Assembly: GCA_035652435.1 (NCBI GenBank)
Contig: DASRDU010000072.1
Span: forward strand, 115,242-179,241
Source of the DNA: DASRDU01 sp035652435
GTDB lineage: Bacteria; Acidobacteriota; Blastocatellia; RBC074
Length of the DNA stretch: 64,000 nucleotides
Reading direction: 5' to 3'
This document shows, piece by piece, positions 38,294-47,630 of this stretch. The notes under the pieces are model-generated. The model saw only the letters and a program-made list of their open reading frames with translations. It searched no databases and was not told the DNA's origin. The position numbers and the translations under genes were made by a program. Position 1 is the stretch's first letter; each line of letters begins with the position of its first letter.

Positions 38294-41020
38294 GTGAATT
38301 CTACTGTTCGGGTGCTGGAAACGGATTCGTCGGCGCAGTCAGTCGCCAATGCTGATCCCCGGAGCGAACCGCATGCCGCTCAGGCGCCGCTGGTCGCCGA
38401 AGCTCTGGGCGTCAACCCGGCTGCCGGCCTGGGCAGCGCGGAAGTCGAAGTGCGGCGCGCCCGCTACGGGACTAATGCCATTCAGACGATTCGCCCGCGT
38501 TCGGCGTGGCGCATTCTGTTCGACCAGTTCGCGAGCCTCGTGGTCGCGCTGCTCGCCGCCGCCGCGATTGTCGCCTGGGCCACCAGTGATCTCGTCGAAG
38601 CGCTCGCCATTCTGGTGGTGCTGGTCGTCAATGCGCTCGTCGGGTTCGCCACCGAGTGGCAGGCGGGCCGCGCGCTGGATGCGCTGCGCCGTCAGGCGCG
38701 CACCATAGCGCGGGTGCGTCGCGGCGGGCGCGAAGCAACGGTGGATGCGGTCGAACTCGTGCCGGGCGATGTCGTGATCCTGAACGCAGGCGACCGCGTC
38801 CCGGCGGACGCACGGCTGATTGAAGCCCCGGGCCTGCGCACCGAAGAATCAGCGCTGACCGGTGAAAGCGCCACGGTCGAAAAATCAACCGAACCGGTCG
38901 CCGCCGCCGCGTTGCTGGCTGAGCGGCATTCAATGCTCTACCTGGGCACATCAATCGCCGCCGGGCGCGCGCTCGCTATTGTCACGGCGACCGGCGCTGC
39001 GACGGAGCTGGGCCGGATCGGCAGGCTCGTCGCCAGCGCGCCTGATGAGGCAACGCCGCTCGAACGCCGCCTGGGTCAACTCGGTCGCCGCCTCGTTTAC
39101 ATTGTGCTGGGCATCGCCGCGGTCGTGATGATCACCGGATGGCTGCGCGGCGATGGGTTGTGGGTGATGGTCGAGGTCGCGATCAGCCTTGCGGTGGCCG
39201 CGGTGCCGGAAGGGCTGCCCGCCGTCACGACCCTCATCCTCGCGCTCGGCGTGCTGCGCATGGCGCGCGAGCGCGCGATCGTGCGCCGGCTTCCGGCCGT
39301 TGAAACTCTCGGCAGCACCACAATCATCTGCACCGACAAGACCGGCACGTTGACTGAAAACCGGATGACGGTGCGCGAATATCGACTGGCCGATGGCAGA
39401 GTCAGGAAACCCGATGGGCAGCGGTTATCACTCGCCGATGACGAACTGCTGACGCGAGCCGTGCGCACCGGGGTGCTGTGCAATGAGGCGGCCTTCGATC
39501 ACGAGAGTGACGCACAGACAATCGGTGACCCGACGGAAACGGCTTTGCTCTCGGTCGCGCATCAACTCGGCGTGGATATTGTCCGGACGCGCCGTGATTA
39601 CCCGAAGCTTGCCGAACGCCCGTTCGATGCCGTGACGAAGTGGATGGTCACTCTCCATCGGGCGCCCGACGGATCGCGCCTGGCCGCATTGAAAGGCGCG
39701 CCTTCAGTCGTGCTTTCGCTCTGCACGCACTTCGCAGTGAATGTCACTGATACTCAGCCGCTCGATGAACAGGCGCGGCAGAATTTTCTCGCGATCAATG
39801 AAGAGATGGCGGGCCGCGCCCTGCGCGTGCTGGCGCTGGCCTGTAAGGAACCCGCCGCGAACAGCTCAGACATTACCGACCCGGAATTTGAAAGTGACTA
39901 CGTCTTTCTCGGCTTCGTCGGCATGAGCGATCCGCCACGGGCCGAAGTGCCCGAAGCCATTGACCGCGCGCACGCCGCGGGCATTCGCGTGGTGATGCTG
40001 ACGGGCGATCAGATCAATACGGCGAAGGCGATTGCAAGAGAATTGCGGCTGAGCGGCGATGACGAACCGCACGCGCTGCACGCCCGCGACCTGGAAGGCG
40101 CGGATCAGGGGCGCATTGCGGAGTTGGCGGGCGCCGCCGATGTCTTCGCCCGAGTCTCGCCCGAAGACAAGCTCAACATCGTCGCCGCCCTGCAACAGGC
40201 CGGCGAGATCGTGGCAGTCACGGGCGACGGCGTGAACGACGCGCCCGCGCTCAAACGCGCCGACATCGGCGTCGCGATGGGGTTGCGCGGAAATGAAGTC
40301 GCCAAAGAAGCCGCCGATGTCGTGCTGGCCGATGACAACTTCGCGACGATCCTGCGCGCGGTCGAAGGCGGGCGGACAATTTATGCGAACATCATCAAAT
40401 TCGTGCATATGATGTTCTCGCAGAACCTGGCCGAAGTACTGGTGATCTTCGTGGCCGTCGCCGCCGGGTGGCCGCTGCCGCTGCTGCCGCTCCAGATCCT
40501 CTGGGTCAATCTGGTGACGGATGTTTTCCCGGCCCTCGCGCTGGCCGTCGAACCGGCCTCGCCCGGCGTGATGCAGCGACTGCCGCGTTCGCCGCAGGCG
40601 ACCCTGCTCTCCGGGCGATTCCTCTTCCTCATCGGCTGGCAGAGCATCGTGCTGGCCACGATCACGCTTGGCGCGTACGCCTGGGCGCTGAATCAGTATG
40701 GCGAGGGCGCTCACGAACGCACCGTCGCGCTGCTCGCGCTGGTCGGCGTGCAACTCGGTCACACTTTCAATTGCCGTTCGCGCACGCGCTCGGTCTTTGC
40801 AGGGCTGTTCCGCAATCCGTTTCTGTGGGTGGCCGCCGCGATGGTGATCGCGCTGCAACTGCTCGCGGTCTATTTGAAACCGCTGGCGCGCGTACTCGGG
40901 ACAGAGCAGCCGACTGCGGCGGACTGGGTGGTGACGGGGCTTTCGATCATCCTGCCGGTCGTGATTGTGGAGATCGTTAAGCTGTTCGCGCGGCGGGCGG
41001 GCACTGTAGACGAGGACTGA
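38294..41020 (+). CDS. P2-type cation-transporting ATPase (calcium-type)
   Basis: A 908-residue P-type ATPase. In order it shows a cation-ATPase N-terminal domain (about 30-90), LTGESATVEKS, TM4 motif VAAVPEGLPAVTTLILALG, phosphorylation site CDKTGTLTENRMT, hinge MLTGDQINTAKAIA and VTGDGVNDAPALKRAD. TM4 PEGL, TM5 NLAEVLVIF and TM6 NLVTDVFPALAL carry residues that form the Ca2+ site of SERCA-like pumps, so calcium export is the best guess. The C-terminal six-helix domain is complete. The start is uncertain: GTG 38294 has AGG five bases upstream, and the frame opens to a TTG at 38237. Confidence 0.9.
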   Translation: MNSTVRVLETDSSAQSVANADPRSEPHAAQAPLVAEALGVNPAAGLGSAEVEVRRARYGTNAIQTIRPRSAWRILFDQFASLVVALLAAAAIVAWATSDLVEALAILVVLVVNALVGFATEWQAGRALDALRRQARTIARVRRGGREATVDAVELVPGDVVILNAGDRVPADARLIEAPGLRTEESALTGESATVEKSTEPVAAAALLAERHSMLYLGTSIAAGRALAIVTATGAATELGRIGRLVASAPDEATPLERRLGQLGRRLVYIVLGIAAVVMITGWLRGDGLWVMVEVAISLAVAAVPEGLPAVTTLILALGVLRMARERAIVRRLPAVETLGSTTIICTDKTGTLTENRMTVREYRLADGRVRKPDGQRLSLADDELLTRAVRTGVLCNEAAFDHESDAQTIGDPTETALLSVAHQLGVDIVRTRRDYPKLAERPFDAVTKWMVTLHRAPDGSRLAALKGAPSVVLSLCTHFAVNVTDTQPLDEQARQNFLAINEEMAGRALRVLALACKEPAANSSDITDPEFESDYVFLGFVGMSDPPRAEVPEAIDRAHAAGIRVVMLTGDQINTAKAIARELRLSGDDEPHALHARDLEGADQGRIAELAGAADVFARVSPEDKLNIVAALQQAGEIVAVTGDGVNDAPALKRADIGVAMGLRGNEVAKEAADVVLADDNFATILRAVEGGRTIYANIIKFVHMMFSQNLAEVLVIFVAVAAGWPLPLLPLQILWVNLVTDVFPALALAVEPASPGVMQRLPRSPQATLLSGRFLFLIGWQSIVLATITLGAYAWALNQYGEGAHERTVALLALVGVQLGHTFNCRSRTRSVFAGLFRNPFLWVAAAMVIALQLLAVYLKPLARVLGTEQPTAADWVVTGLSIILPVVIVEIVKLFARRAGTVDED

Positions 41021-41027
41021 GAAAGTA

Positions 41028-41099
41028 AGTTCGGAGTACCGGCTTCAGCCGGAAGTCCCGATAGCCACAATTTTCCGGCTGAAGCCGGTACTCCGAACT
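41028..41099. repeat. Perfect 26-bp inverted repeat, family R3, between convergent genes
   Basis: Arms 41028-41053 and 41074-41099 are exact reverse complements around a 20-base loop; the left arm begins AGTTCGGAGTACCGGC. It sits 8 bases after the ATPase stop and 28 bases before the stop of the convergent cytochrome gene, so it could act as a bidirectional terminator. A related short stem is at 45419-45442. Confidence 0.85.
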
Positions 41100-41126
41100 A
41101 TCCCATCAACCTCATCTGCAGTGCTA

Positions 41127-42239
41127 TTACTGCCGCGCCTGCACCGGGGCTGAACTGCATTCGCCCTTCAGCGAGGCCAGCCATTCGCGGACGAGCGCCA
41201 CGCCTTCCTCATGCACTGTGCTGCGACCGACTTCCGGCATCATCTCCTTGGCCCGGGTTGACTTCATTCGGAAGAGGAGAATTGATTCGTCCGGCTTGCC
41301 GGGCACGAGGTCGTATAACAGCCCACCCGAATAACCCATCGAGTTTGGCAGCTTGCAGGCGCCGAACATGCGCAGCTCGGTCTGGTTGATGCCGAGGTGG
41401 ACTCCGGTGTGTCCGGCGGTACCGCCCGGCTGGTGGCAGTGCGCGCAGTTGTTATCGAGGTAAGCTCTCGCCCGCGCTTCGACCGAGCCGGTCGCGGGGT
41501 CATTCCAGACGGCGACCTTCGGGGCCTCGTCGGGCACGGGCGCGCCTTTCAGGTAGCCGACCCTGCTCCAGTAAGCGAGCTGGTTTGCGGGGCCGTCGGC
41601 ATAGTTGTAATTCCGGTTCAGGTTGCGAGCCTTCGGCCCAATGGGCAGCAGCGTCTTCGCGTTGTCGTGGCACTGCGCACACTCGTTGACGTTCGGGATG
41701 TTGTAGGTGAAGTTGTGCGACTTTTTTGCCGCGTCTGTCCACGACACTTCGGTCGGATTGGCCGCGCGTTCGAGTGTCGCTTCAGTCTGATTTTCATTCC
41801 AGACGTAAGGCAGCGCGACCCATCCGCTGTTAGCGCGCACGAGCAGTCGCGTTTCAATCAGCCTTTCCTTCTCCGAGGCGTCGGCAGTGGGAAACGCGAA
41901 AGACTTGACGAGAACAGTGCCGACCGGGAATTCAAAGACCGCATCTTCGCGGTACTCAGCCGAACTCCCGGCGGGCATCCAGACGAAGCGATACTTGCTG
42001 GCGTAATCGGAAAACAGCGGCGTGTTCAGGTCGTAGGGCACGACGCCCTTGTTCGGCTGCAATGGCGCACCATTCGCAGCGAACAGTTGCCATTCTGAAA
42101 GCTTCGCAGGGAACGGCTCTTCGACGAATGACTGAACCCCGGGCCGCCTCAGCTTGTCGCAGGTGGAGATGAACAACAGCGCGGGCAATAAAAATGCCGC
42201 GATGACTGCGAGGCGAGCGCGCCTGCCCGACCATCTCAT
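41127..42239 (-). CDS. SO2930-family (TIGR03806-like) diheme cytochrome c
   Basis: A 370-residue exported protein with two heme c motifs, CAQCH and CAHCH, and a hydrophobic N-terminal export signal (LAVIAAFLLPALLFIST). Conserved text such as FSDYASKYRFVWMPAG, VLVKSFAF and LPYVWNENQTEA matches the SO2930-type family. These proteins are encoded next to a parallel beta-helix protein, exactly as here. Methionines in the C-terminal part (MKSTRAKEMMPEVG) may supply distal heme ligands. The role is electron transfer in the periplasm to an unknown partner. It overlaps the beta-helix gene by four bases. Confidence 0.9.
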   Translation of the reverse strand: MRWSGRRARLAVIAAFLLPALLFISTCDKLRRPGVQSFVEEPFPAKLSEWQLFAANGAPLQPNKGVVPYDLNTPLFSDYASKYRFVWMPAGSSAEYREDAVFEFPVGTVLVKSFAFPTADASEKERLIETRLLVRANSGWVALPYVWNENQTEATLERAANPTEVSWTDAAKKSHNFTYNIPNVNECAQCHDNAKTLLPIGPKARNLNRNYNYADGPANQLAYWSRVGYLKGAPVPDEAPKVAVWNDPATGSVEARARAYLDNNCAHCHQPGGTAGHTGVHLGINQTELRMFGACKLPNSMGYSGGLLYDLVPGKPDESILLFRMKSTRAKEMMPEVGRSTVHEEGVALVREWLASLKGECSSAPVQARQ

Positions 42240-43525
42240 TGCGCGCCTCCCGCCCTGCTTTCACCCGAACCGGCCTGCGGCAGATTGATCGCCGCCAGCG
42301 CCGGCATCGTGCATTGATATTTCTTCAAATCGCGGGTGATGTTTTTGAATTTGTTCGCCGCATCGAAATTCGCGAAAGTCGCCGCGCCGTTATTTTCAAG
42401 GCAGATTTTCGCGTCTTCAGGTCTGCCCGGCTTGCCTTCCTTCGGCTCGACGAGGCCGTCATACATAATATCCGGCAGCGGCTTGCCCACCACCTTTGCC
42501 AGCGCGGCCACTTTTTCCAGACGCTGGTCGGGATTCTTACCGCCGCCCGAGATGTCGTTGTCGTGAATGTAGACCTGTCCGGCGAAGGGGTTATAGCGCG
42601 GATCTTTGGGCGGGTCGTAAACCGAAAGGTAACTGACGATGTGGACGCTGGCCGTGTCGTTATCCTTGATCGTGTTTTTGAAGACCTCGACGTTTTTGAT
42701 CGCCATCACCGACACGCCGGTCCCGGTCGGGAGGTAATGAACCGACATGCTCTTCGGCGCGACGTTGGGCGTGTTGTTTTCGATGACCTTGTTATTGAAG
42801 ACGCGCACCATCTCGCCGCCCTGCGCCGGCAGGTCAGGCAAGTTAAAAACCAGAATGCCGCCGGAATTTTTCGTCGCGGTGTTGTCGTAGACATCCACGT
42901 GTTTGCAGTTCTCAACCTCGATGCCGGCCACGTTGCCTTCGGCGCGGTTGCGGCGGATGATCGCATTCTCCGACTGGCCCAGGTAAAAGCCGGCGTCTGA
43001 GGCTCCCTTCACGACCGAATCTTCGATCAGCACGTTTTTACTCGTCACCGGGTAGATTCCGTACGGGCCGTTCTTTTCGCTCAGGGGGCCGTTCCATTCC
43101 ACGCGCACGCGGCGGATGGTGATGTTCGAGCTGCCTTCGATCTTGAGCCCGTCGCCGGCAGCGTCCTCAATCGCCAGGTCTTCAATCACGAAGTCATTCG
43201 CCTTGACCGTGATGCCCGCCGACCCGGCCTTCTGCCCCTTGAATGACAGGATGGTCTTATCCATCCCACGGCCGCGAATCGTGACGTTACTCGCGTTGTG
43301 CGAGAGCGTCTTGTCGAGCTGGAACTTTCCTTCCGGCAGTTCGATCACGCTGCCCGGCCTGGCAGCGATGAGGTCTTCCTGCAACTTCTTCTGGAAGTCG
43401 GCGGGTGACAGGCTCGCACTGATGGCCTGCGCCTTCTGATTCGACAGGCTGGCGCAGGAACTGAGCGCCAGCGCGCAGGCGATTGCCGGCACGGACAATG
43501 TCATTATCGTCGCAGTTCTTTTCAT
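42236..43525 (-). CDS. Parallel beta-helix repeat protein (TIGR03805-like), lipoprotein
   Basis: A 429-residue exported protein. The N-terminus has a lipobox-like segment (ALALSSCAS), suggesting a lipid anchor. The body (about 35-330) is a right-handed parallel beta-helix with short repeated rungs such as NVTIRGRGMDKTILSFKG, DGLKIEGSSNITIRRVRVEW and GIEVENCKHVDVYDN. The family is known as the genomic partner of the SO2930-type diheme cytochrome. The cytochrome gene begins in the last codons of this one (ATGA overlap), so translation is coupled and the products probably interact. A substrate-binding or enzymatic role on a polymer is possible but unproven. Confidence 0.88.
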   Translation of the reverse strand: MKRTATIMTLSVPAIACALALSSCASLSNQKAQAISASLSPADFQKKLQEDLIAARPGSVIELPEGKFQLDKTLSHNASNVTIRGRGMDKTILSFKGQKAGSAGITVKANDFVIEDLAIEDAAGDGLKIEGSSNITIRRVRVEWNGPLSEKNGPYGIYPVTSKNVLIEDSVVKGASDAGFYLGQSENAIIRRNRAEGNVAGIEVENCKHVDVYDNTATKNSGGILVFNLPDLPAQGGEMVRVFNNKVIENNTPNVAPKSMSVHYLPTGTGVSVMAIKNVEVFKNTIKDNDTASVHIVSYLSVYDPPKDPRYNPFAGQVYIHDNDISGGGKNPDQRLEKVAALAKVVGKPLPDIMYDGLVEPKEGKPGRPEDAKICLENNGAATFANFDAANKFKNITRDLKKYQCTMPALAAINLPQAGSGESRAGGAQ

Positions 43526-43904
43526 CGTTCTTTCCTCCGGAGGGTAAGTGGAGCCTGAAATTGCTTTATGCCGCTTCGAGATTCAGCGTCGTGAAAGATA
43601 AGCGATTTATCCAATCATCAACCACTGATGTCAAGGCAACGTCGGGTTTTCCCGCAACTTCACGAGGGATGCACGGGGTGGGTTGGGGGCGGATTTCACG
43701 CCCTGCCGGCGCGGGGAGACCGCTGAAGGGTTGAAGCGCGGGTCGTGATCTGGGAAACTGAGCAGGCTTTGATACTCCCCGACAGCGCACTCTTTCGTCA
43801 CGCCCGGAACCGGAGCGTCTTTGTCATCGGGCGGATGACGAAAGAGGCCACAGACACTTATATTCCGAAGCCGGCAGGGCGGCGGTCAGCAGGGAGGCCA
43901 GACA
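43526..43904. other. Divergent intergenic region with imperfect palindrome
   Basis: 379 bases separate the leftward beta-helix gene from the rightward hemerythrin gene. Near the right end an imperfect inverted repeat is visible: CTCTTTCGTCACGCCCG around 43789 and CGGGCGGATGACGAAAGAG around 43828. It could be an operator or leader hairpin for the stress block. I see no gene here. Confidence 0.5.
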
Positions 43905-44456
43905 ATGTCGCGACCAACACATATTCTCAGACACGAGCATCGGGTGATCGAGCAGGGGCTGCGCGCGCTTGACGGCATGTGCTTCAAGCTGAAACTCGGC
44001 GAGCCGGTCCCGCCCGAATCCCTCACGCAGATCCTCGATTTCATCCGGAACTTTGCCGATCACTTTCATCACACCAAGGAAGAAACATACCTCTTCCCGG
44101 CCCTCCAGGAGTACGGCATTCAGGACGAGGCCGGACCGCTCGAATTTCTGAGGAATGAACACGAGACCGAACGCCTGCTGCTCGGGGAACTGGGAATGGC
44201 GGTCGAGGAGTACCGCCACGGAGACTCGGCCGCCGCCGAGCGGTTTGTGGGCGCCGCCTGCAGCTTCCGCGATCACCTGGTCGGGCACATGCAGCAGGAA
44301 GACGCCATCCTCTACAGCCTCGCCGAGGAGATGCTGGATGAACCGGTCAAGGCCTCGCTGCTCAAATCCTTCACCCAGGAGAATGCCCGTGCCGGTGAGC
44401 TGAGCCGGCGTTACGAACGCCTGGCCGGGGAACTGGAACAAGCCTGGGCCGTCTGA
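43905..44456 (+). CDS. Hemerythrin-like domain protein
   Basis: A 183-residue four-helix protein with the His/Glu diiron pattern: LRHEHRVIEQ, HFHHTKEETYLFP, NEHETERLLL and FRDHLVGHMQQEDAILY. Hemerythrin-like proteins bind O2, NO or iron and serve in oxygen or nitrosative stress sensing. The protein ends in a charged helix. The gene opens a plus-strand stress block, followed 65 bases later by a universal stress protein. Confidence 0.9.
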   Translation: MSRPTHILRHEHRVIEQGLRALDGMCFKLKLGEPVPPESLTQILDFIRNFADHFHHTKEETYLFPALQEYGIQDEAGPLEFLRNEHETERLLLGELGMAVEEYRHGDSAAAERFVGAACSFRDHLVGHMQQEDAILYSLAEEMLDEPVKASLLKSFTQENARAGELSRRYERLAGELEQAWAV

Positions 44457-44521
44457 AAGAAGGCGGGGCTGCTTCCCATCTCTGATAATTTTTCGGCGCC
44501 CGGTCAACAAGGAGGGAAATC

Positions 44522-44992
44522 ATGAAGATCCTGCTGGCAACAGACGGTTCCGAGTGCAGTGACGCGGCAGTGGCGGAAGTCGCCCGTCGGCCCTGGCCTG
44601 CGGGCAGTGTCGTCAAGGTCCTCTCGGCGGCGGAACTGCCTTACATCCCGACCACCGAAACATGGGCCTTGCCGGAAAGCCATTACTTGGAGCTGGAGAA
44701 ATCGGAAAAGGTGAAAGCGCAGGCGGCGGTTGACAAGGCCGCCGAACAGCTCCGCGCGGGCCTCGGATCGGCCGTCGAAATCATCACTGAAATTCACGAG
44801 GGGCAGGCCGAGGAAACAATCCTTGATGAGGCCGACCGCTGGGGCGCGAACCTGATCGTCATCGGCTCGCACGGCTACCGTGGGTTCAGGCGATTCCTGC
44901 TCGGGTCAGTGTCACAGTCCGTCGCCGCGCATGCGAAATGTTCGGTGGAGATCGTGCGAACTCCTGATAGCTGCGGAAAGCGGCATGATTGA
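44522..44992 (+). CDS. Universal stress protein (UspA family, ATP-binding type)
   Basis: A 156-residue single Usp domain: KILLATDGSECSDAAVAEV at the start and LIVIGSHGYRGFRRFLLGSV near residue 115, the G-x2-G-x9-GS nucleotide loop, followed by QSVAAHAKCSVEIVR. The loop suggests ATP binding. AGGAGG stands a few bases before the ATG. The stop overlaps the start of the next small membrane-protein gene, indicating coupling. Confidence 0.92.
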   Translation: MKILLATDGSECSDAAVAEVARRPWPAGSVVKVLSAAELPYIPTTETWALPESHYLELEKSEKVKAQAAVDKAAEQLRAGLGSAVEIITEIHEGQAEETILDEADRWGANLIVIGSHGYRGFRRFLLGSVSQSVAAHAKCSVEIVRTPDSCGKRHD

Positions 44993-45344
44993 TCATCATC
45001 GCATCTGTAAGCTGCCAAGCCTGGCCGCAATCTTTCCTTCGGTCATTGTTGCAGCAATCCACTTCAGGCTCAGCCTGCTCGTGGGACCATGTGCGAATGT
45101 GGTGTTTCAGCACTGGTTCGATACGGGAGAACGAGCGTCGGGGGCCGATGCGGTTATCGAATCATTGGACAGGTTTATTTCAAAGCCGATACCAACGGTG
45201 TTTCTCGCCCGGCATCCTGTTTACCCGTTGCCCTTTGCCTGGTGGCTTGCCACGGCCCTGAACAGCGTCCTGTGGGGGCTCGCCATATATGCTTGTTACA
45301 GATTTGCATTTCGAGTCCTTAAGCCATCGGATAAAGCAGGTTAG
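44985..45344 (+). CDS. Small two-helix membrane protein, unknown
   Basis: A 119-residue protein starting at an ATG within the last codons of the preceding stress protein gene. Two hydrophobic segments are visible, SLAAIFPSVIVAAIHF (about 10-25) and WWLATALNSVLWGLAIYACY (about 85-105), with a polar loop of about 60 residues between. I recognise no named family; the layout resembles small uncharacterised membrane proteins. The frame extends upstream to 44880 inside the Usp gene, but that part would be a shadow. Confidence 0.6.
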   Translation: MIDHHRICKLPSLAAIFPSVIVAAIHFRLSLLVGPCANVVFQHWFDTGERASGADAVIESLDRFISKPIPTVFLARHPVYPLPFAWWLATALNSVLWGLAIYACYRFAFRVLKPSDKAG

Positions 45345-45418
45345 GTATGGCTGATCACTTATAGCATTCACGAATTGCCGATGATCAGTTAGTAAGCTTC
45401 TCAGGTACGTTGAATCAT

Positions 45419-45442
45419 CGGGCGGCTGGCTTCAGCCGCCCG
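45419..45442. repeat. Perfect 10-bp stem with GCTT loop, R3-related
   Basis: CGGGCGGCTG (45419-45428) pairs exactly with CAGCCGCCCG (45433-45442). The GGCTTCAGCC core is shared with the larger palindrome at 41028-41099. It lies between the small membrane protein and the APC permease and has no T-run. Confidence 0.65.
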
Positions 45443-45474
45443 GCAATTACCGCTCGTGTCTGTGGGCCTCGGGT

Positions 45475-46818
45475 ATGGAACAAACAGTCCACACAGGTCT
45501 GGTCAGAGCGATCCGCAGGTGGGACCTCGTCGCCCTGGGGATCAACGTGATCATCGGCGCCGGCATCTTCGGACTCCCATCGAGGATTTACGGGCTGACC
45601 GGCGTCTGGAGTCTGGTGGCGTACCTGATCTGTGCCCTGCTCATCATCCTCATCATCCTGTGCTTTGCCGAAGTGGGCAGCCGATTTGAAGGGACGGGTG
45701 GCCCGTACCTTTATACGCGCATGGCGTTCGGCCCCCTCGTCGGGTTCGAGGTGGGCTGGCTGATGTGGCTGGCGCGGCTGACGGCTTTCGCCGCCCTCTG
45801 CAATCTCGTGGTCGGCTCGCTCAGTTACCTCTGGCCCGCCGCGGGTGTGGGGCTGTGGCGCGTGGTGACGATCACCGCGGTCGTCGTCTCACTGACCGTC
45901 GTCAACGTCATCGGGGTGCGCGAATCGGCGCTCGCGAGCGACATCTTCACGGTCGGCAAACTGGCGCTGCTCGTGTCATTCGTCGCGGTCGGGTTGTTCT
46001 TCGTCAGCCCCGGACAGTTTTCCTTCTCGCCGCGGCCGGACTACGGCTCTTTTTCGACGGCCGTGCTGCTGCTGGTCTTCGCGTTCAGCGGGTTTGAGAT
46101 GACCGTCATCCCGAGTGGCGAAATCCGCGACCCGCAACGTCATATCCCGTTTGCGCTCCTGACGGCGACGGGTGTGGTCGTCCTGCTATACCTTTTGATT
46201 CAGTTCGTCTGCATCGGGACGCTGCCGGAGCTGGCCCGCTCGGAGCGGCCACTGATTGATGCGAGCAGCCACTTTGTCGGCGCGGCGGGCGCCACGATTA
46301 TGTCGGTCGGGGCGATGTTTTCCGTGACCGGCACCCTCAACACGGTCATGCTGACTGCGCCGCGGCTGATGTTCGCAATGGCGGAACAGGGACAGCTCCC
46401 GCGCATCCTCGCGGCCACCCACTGGCGCTTTCACACGCCCTGGGTTGCGATCCTCGTTTCGGCGGCAATTATGCTCGCGTTCACGCTCTTCGGGACGTTC
46501 ATTTCCGCGCTCACCATCAGCACGGTGATCAGGCTGCTCGTCTACATCGCGACCTGCCTTTCCGTCCCCGTCCTGCGCCGCCGGGGCGACGTGCCGCGGC
46601 CCGCGTTCAGAGTGCCTGCCGGCACGGCCGTCTCACTTGCCGCGACGGTATTATCCGTCTGGCTGCTCTCGAACAGCACATGGAACGATGCGTGGCTTGT
46701 GGGGACGGCGGCAGCGCTCGGGCTGCTCATTCACTTGGGATACCTCCTCGTGAAAAGAGCGCCCCTTGCCGCCAAAGAGATTGACCCGGTCGGCACGCCA
46801 CAGTTGAAGGTGAAGTAA
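45475..46818 (+). CDS. APC-family amino acid/polyamine permease
   Basis: A 447-residue inner-membrane transporter with about twelve hydrophobic helices. The first helix carries the substrate-binding GAGIFGLPSRIY loop (the GxG of APC proteins), and FAFSGFEMTVIPSGEIRDPQRHIP in the middle is the conserved helix 6 region with its broken helix (FSGFE). The most likely substrates are amino acids or polyamines; the sequence does not say which. Genes on either side are stress related, and no metabolic gene for a specific amino acid is adjacent. Confidence 0.9.
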   Translation: MEQTVHTGLVRAIRRWDLVALGINVIIGAGIFGLPSRIYGLTGVWSLVAYLICALLIILIILCFAEVGSRFEGTGGPYLYTRMAFGPLVGFEVGWLMWLARLTAFAALCNLVVGSLSYLWPAAGVGLWRVVTITAVVVSLTVVNVIGVRESALASDIFTVGKLALLVSFVAVGLFFVSPGQFSFSPRPDYGSFSTAVLLLVFAFSGFEMTVIPSGEIRDPQRHIPFALLTATGVVVLLYLLIQFVCIGTLPELARSERPLIDASSHFVGAAGATIMSVGAMFSVTGTLNTVMLTAPRLMFAMAEQGQLPRILAATHWRFHTPWVAILVSAAIMLAFTLFGTFISALTISTVIRLLVYIATCLSVPVLRRRGDVPRPAFRVPAGTAVSLAATVLSVWLLSNSTWNDAWLVGTAAALGLLIHLGYLLVKRAPLAAKEIDPVGTPQLKVK

Positions 46819-46932
46819 CTTTGACAGTTGGCGACAGCCGGAAGCGCCGGGCGGCTCGCGTGCTGTTTATTCTCAACATTCGCAACACAGACCGAATTCT
46901 CATCGCCACGATCAATCAACAGGAGACCCTCC

Positions 46933-47607
46933 ATGAATATCAATGACCTGTTTCGCACACGTCGGAATTTTCTGGGCGGCATCACTGCGGGCACGCTCGG
47001 GGCCGCCGCTTTGATGAAGCCGGGCGTTTTTGCCGACCACCTGGCTCAGACGCCGCGGCAGACCGAGGGGCCGTTCTATCCGGACAGGATGCCGCTCGAC
47101 ACTGACAACGATCTGCTCGTCATCAATGATTCGATCACCCCCGCCGTCGGGGAGGTCACTTACCTGAGCGGCCGGATCCTCGACCGGCACGGCGAACCGA
47201 TCAGGAACGCGGTCGTGGAAATCTGGCAGGTGGATAACAACGCCGCCTACCTCCACACCAGAAGCGATAACCACAGCAGGCGGGACGCGAACTTCCAGGG
47301 GTTCGGGCGCTGCCTGACCGGCTCGACCGGCGAGTACGCCTTCCGCACCGTCAAGCCGGTCCCGTACCCCGGTCGCTCGGCCCCGCACATTCACTTCGCC
47401 GTTAAGGTGAAGGGGCAGGAGCGCTTCACCACGCAGTGTTATATCAAAGGGTATCCGGGGAACGAACGCGACGGAGTCCTCAGGGACATTCGTGACGCCA
47501 GGGCGCGCGAACTGCTCATGGTTGACTTCGCCCCGGTCAGACAGGCGCGCATCGGCGAACTGGCGGCGCGGTTCGACATCGTCCTCGGCTTTACGGCGGC
47601 GGGCTGA
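46933..47607 (+). CDS. Intradiol ring-cleavage dioxygenase (protocatechuate 3,4-dioxygenase beta-like), Tat-exported
   Basis: A 224-residue non-heme Fe(III) dioxygenase. The N-terminus RTRRNFLGGITAG is a twin-arginine signal. The family text follows: TEGPFYPD, SGRILDRHGEPIRNAVVEIW, NAAYLHTR (first Tyr ligand) and PYPGRSAPHIHF (second Tyr and two His ligands). Such enzymes open the ring of catechols between the hydroxyl groups. Export suggests an extracellular phenol, lignin fragment or siderophore catechol as substrate. The longer frame from 46828 lacks support; ATG 46933 has AGGAGA upstream. No catechol pathway genes are nearby. Confidence 0.92.
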   Translation: MNINDLFRTRRNFLGGITAGTLGAAALMKPGVFADHLAQTPRQTEGPFYPDRMPLDTDNDLLVINDSITPAVGEVTYLSGRILDRHGEPIRNAVVEIWQVDNNAAYLHTRSDNHSRRDANFQGFGRCLTGSTGEYAFRTVKPVPYPGRSAPHIHFAVKVKGQERFTTQCYIKGYPGNERDGVLRDIRDARARELLMVDFAPVRQARIGELAARFDIVLGFTAAG

Positions 47608-47630
47608 TCCGCGCTGGCGAAGCCCCCGCT

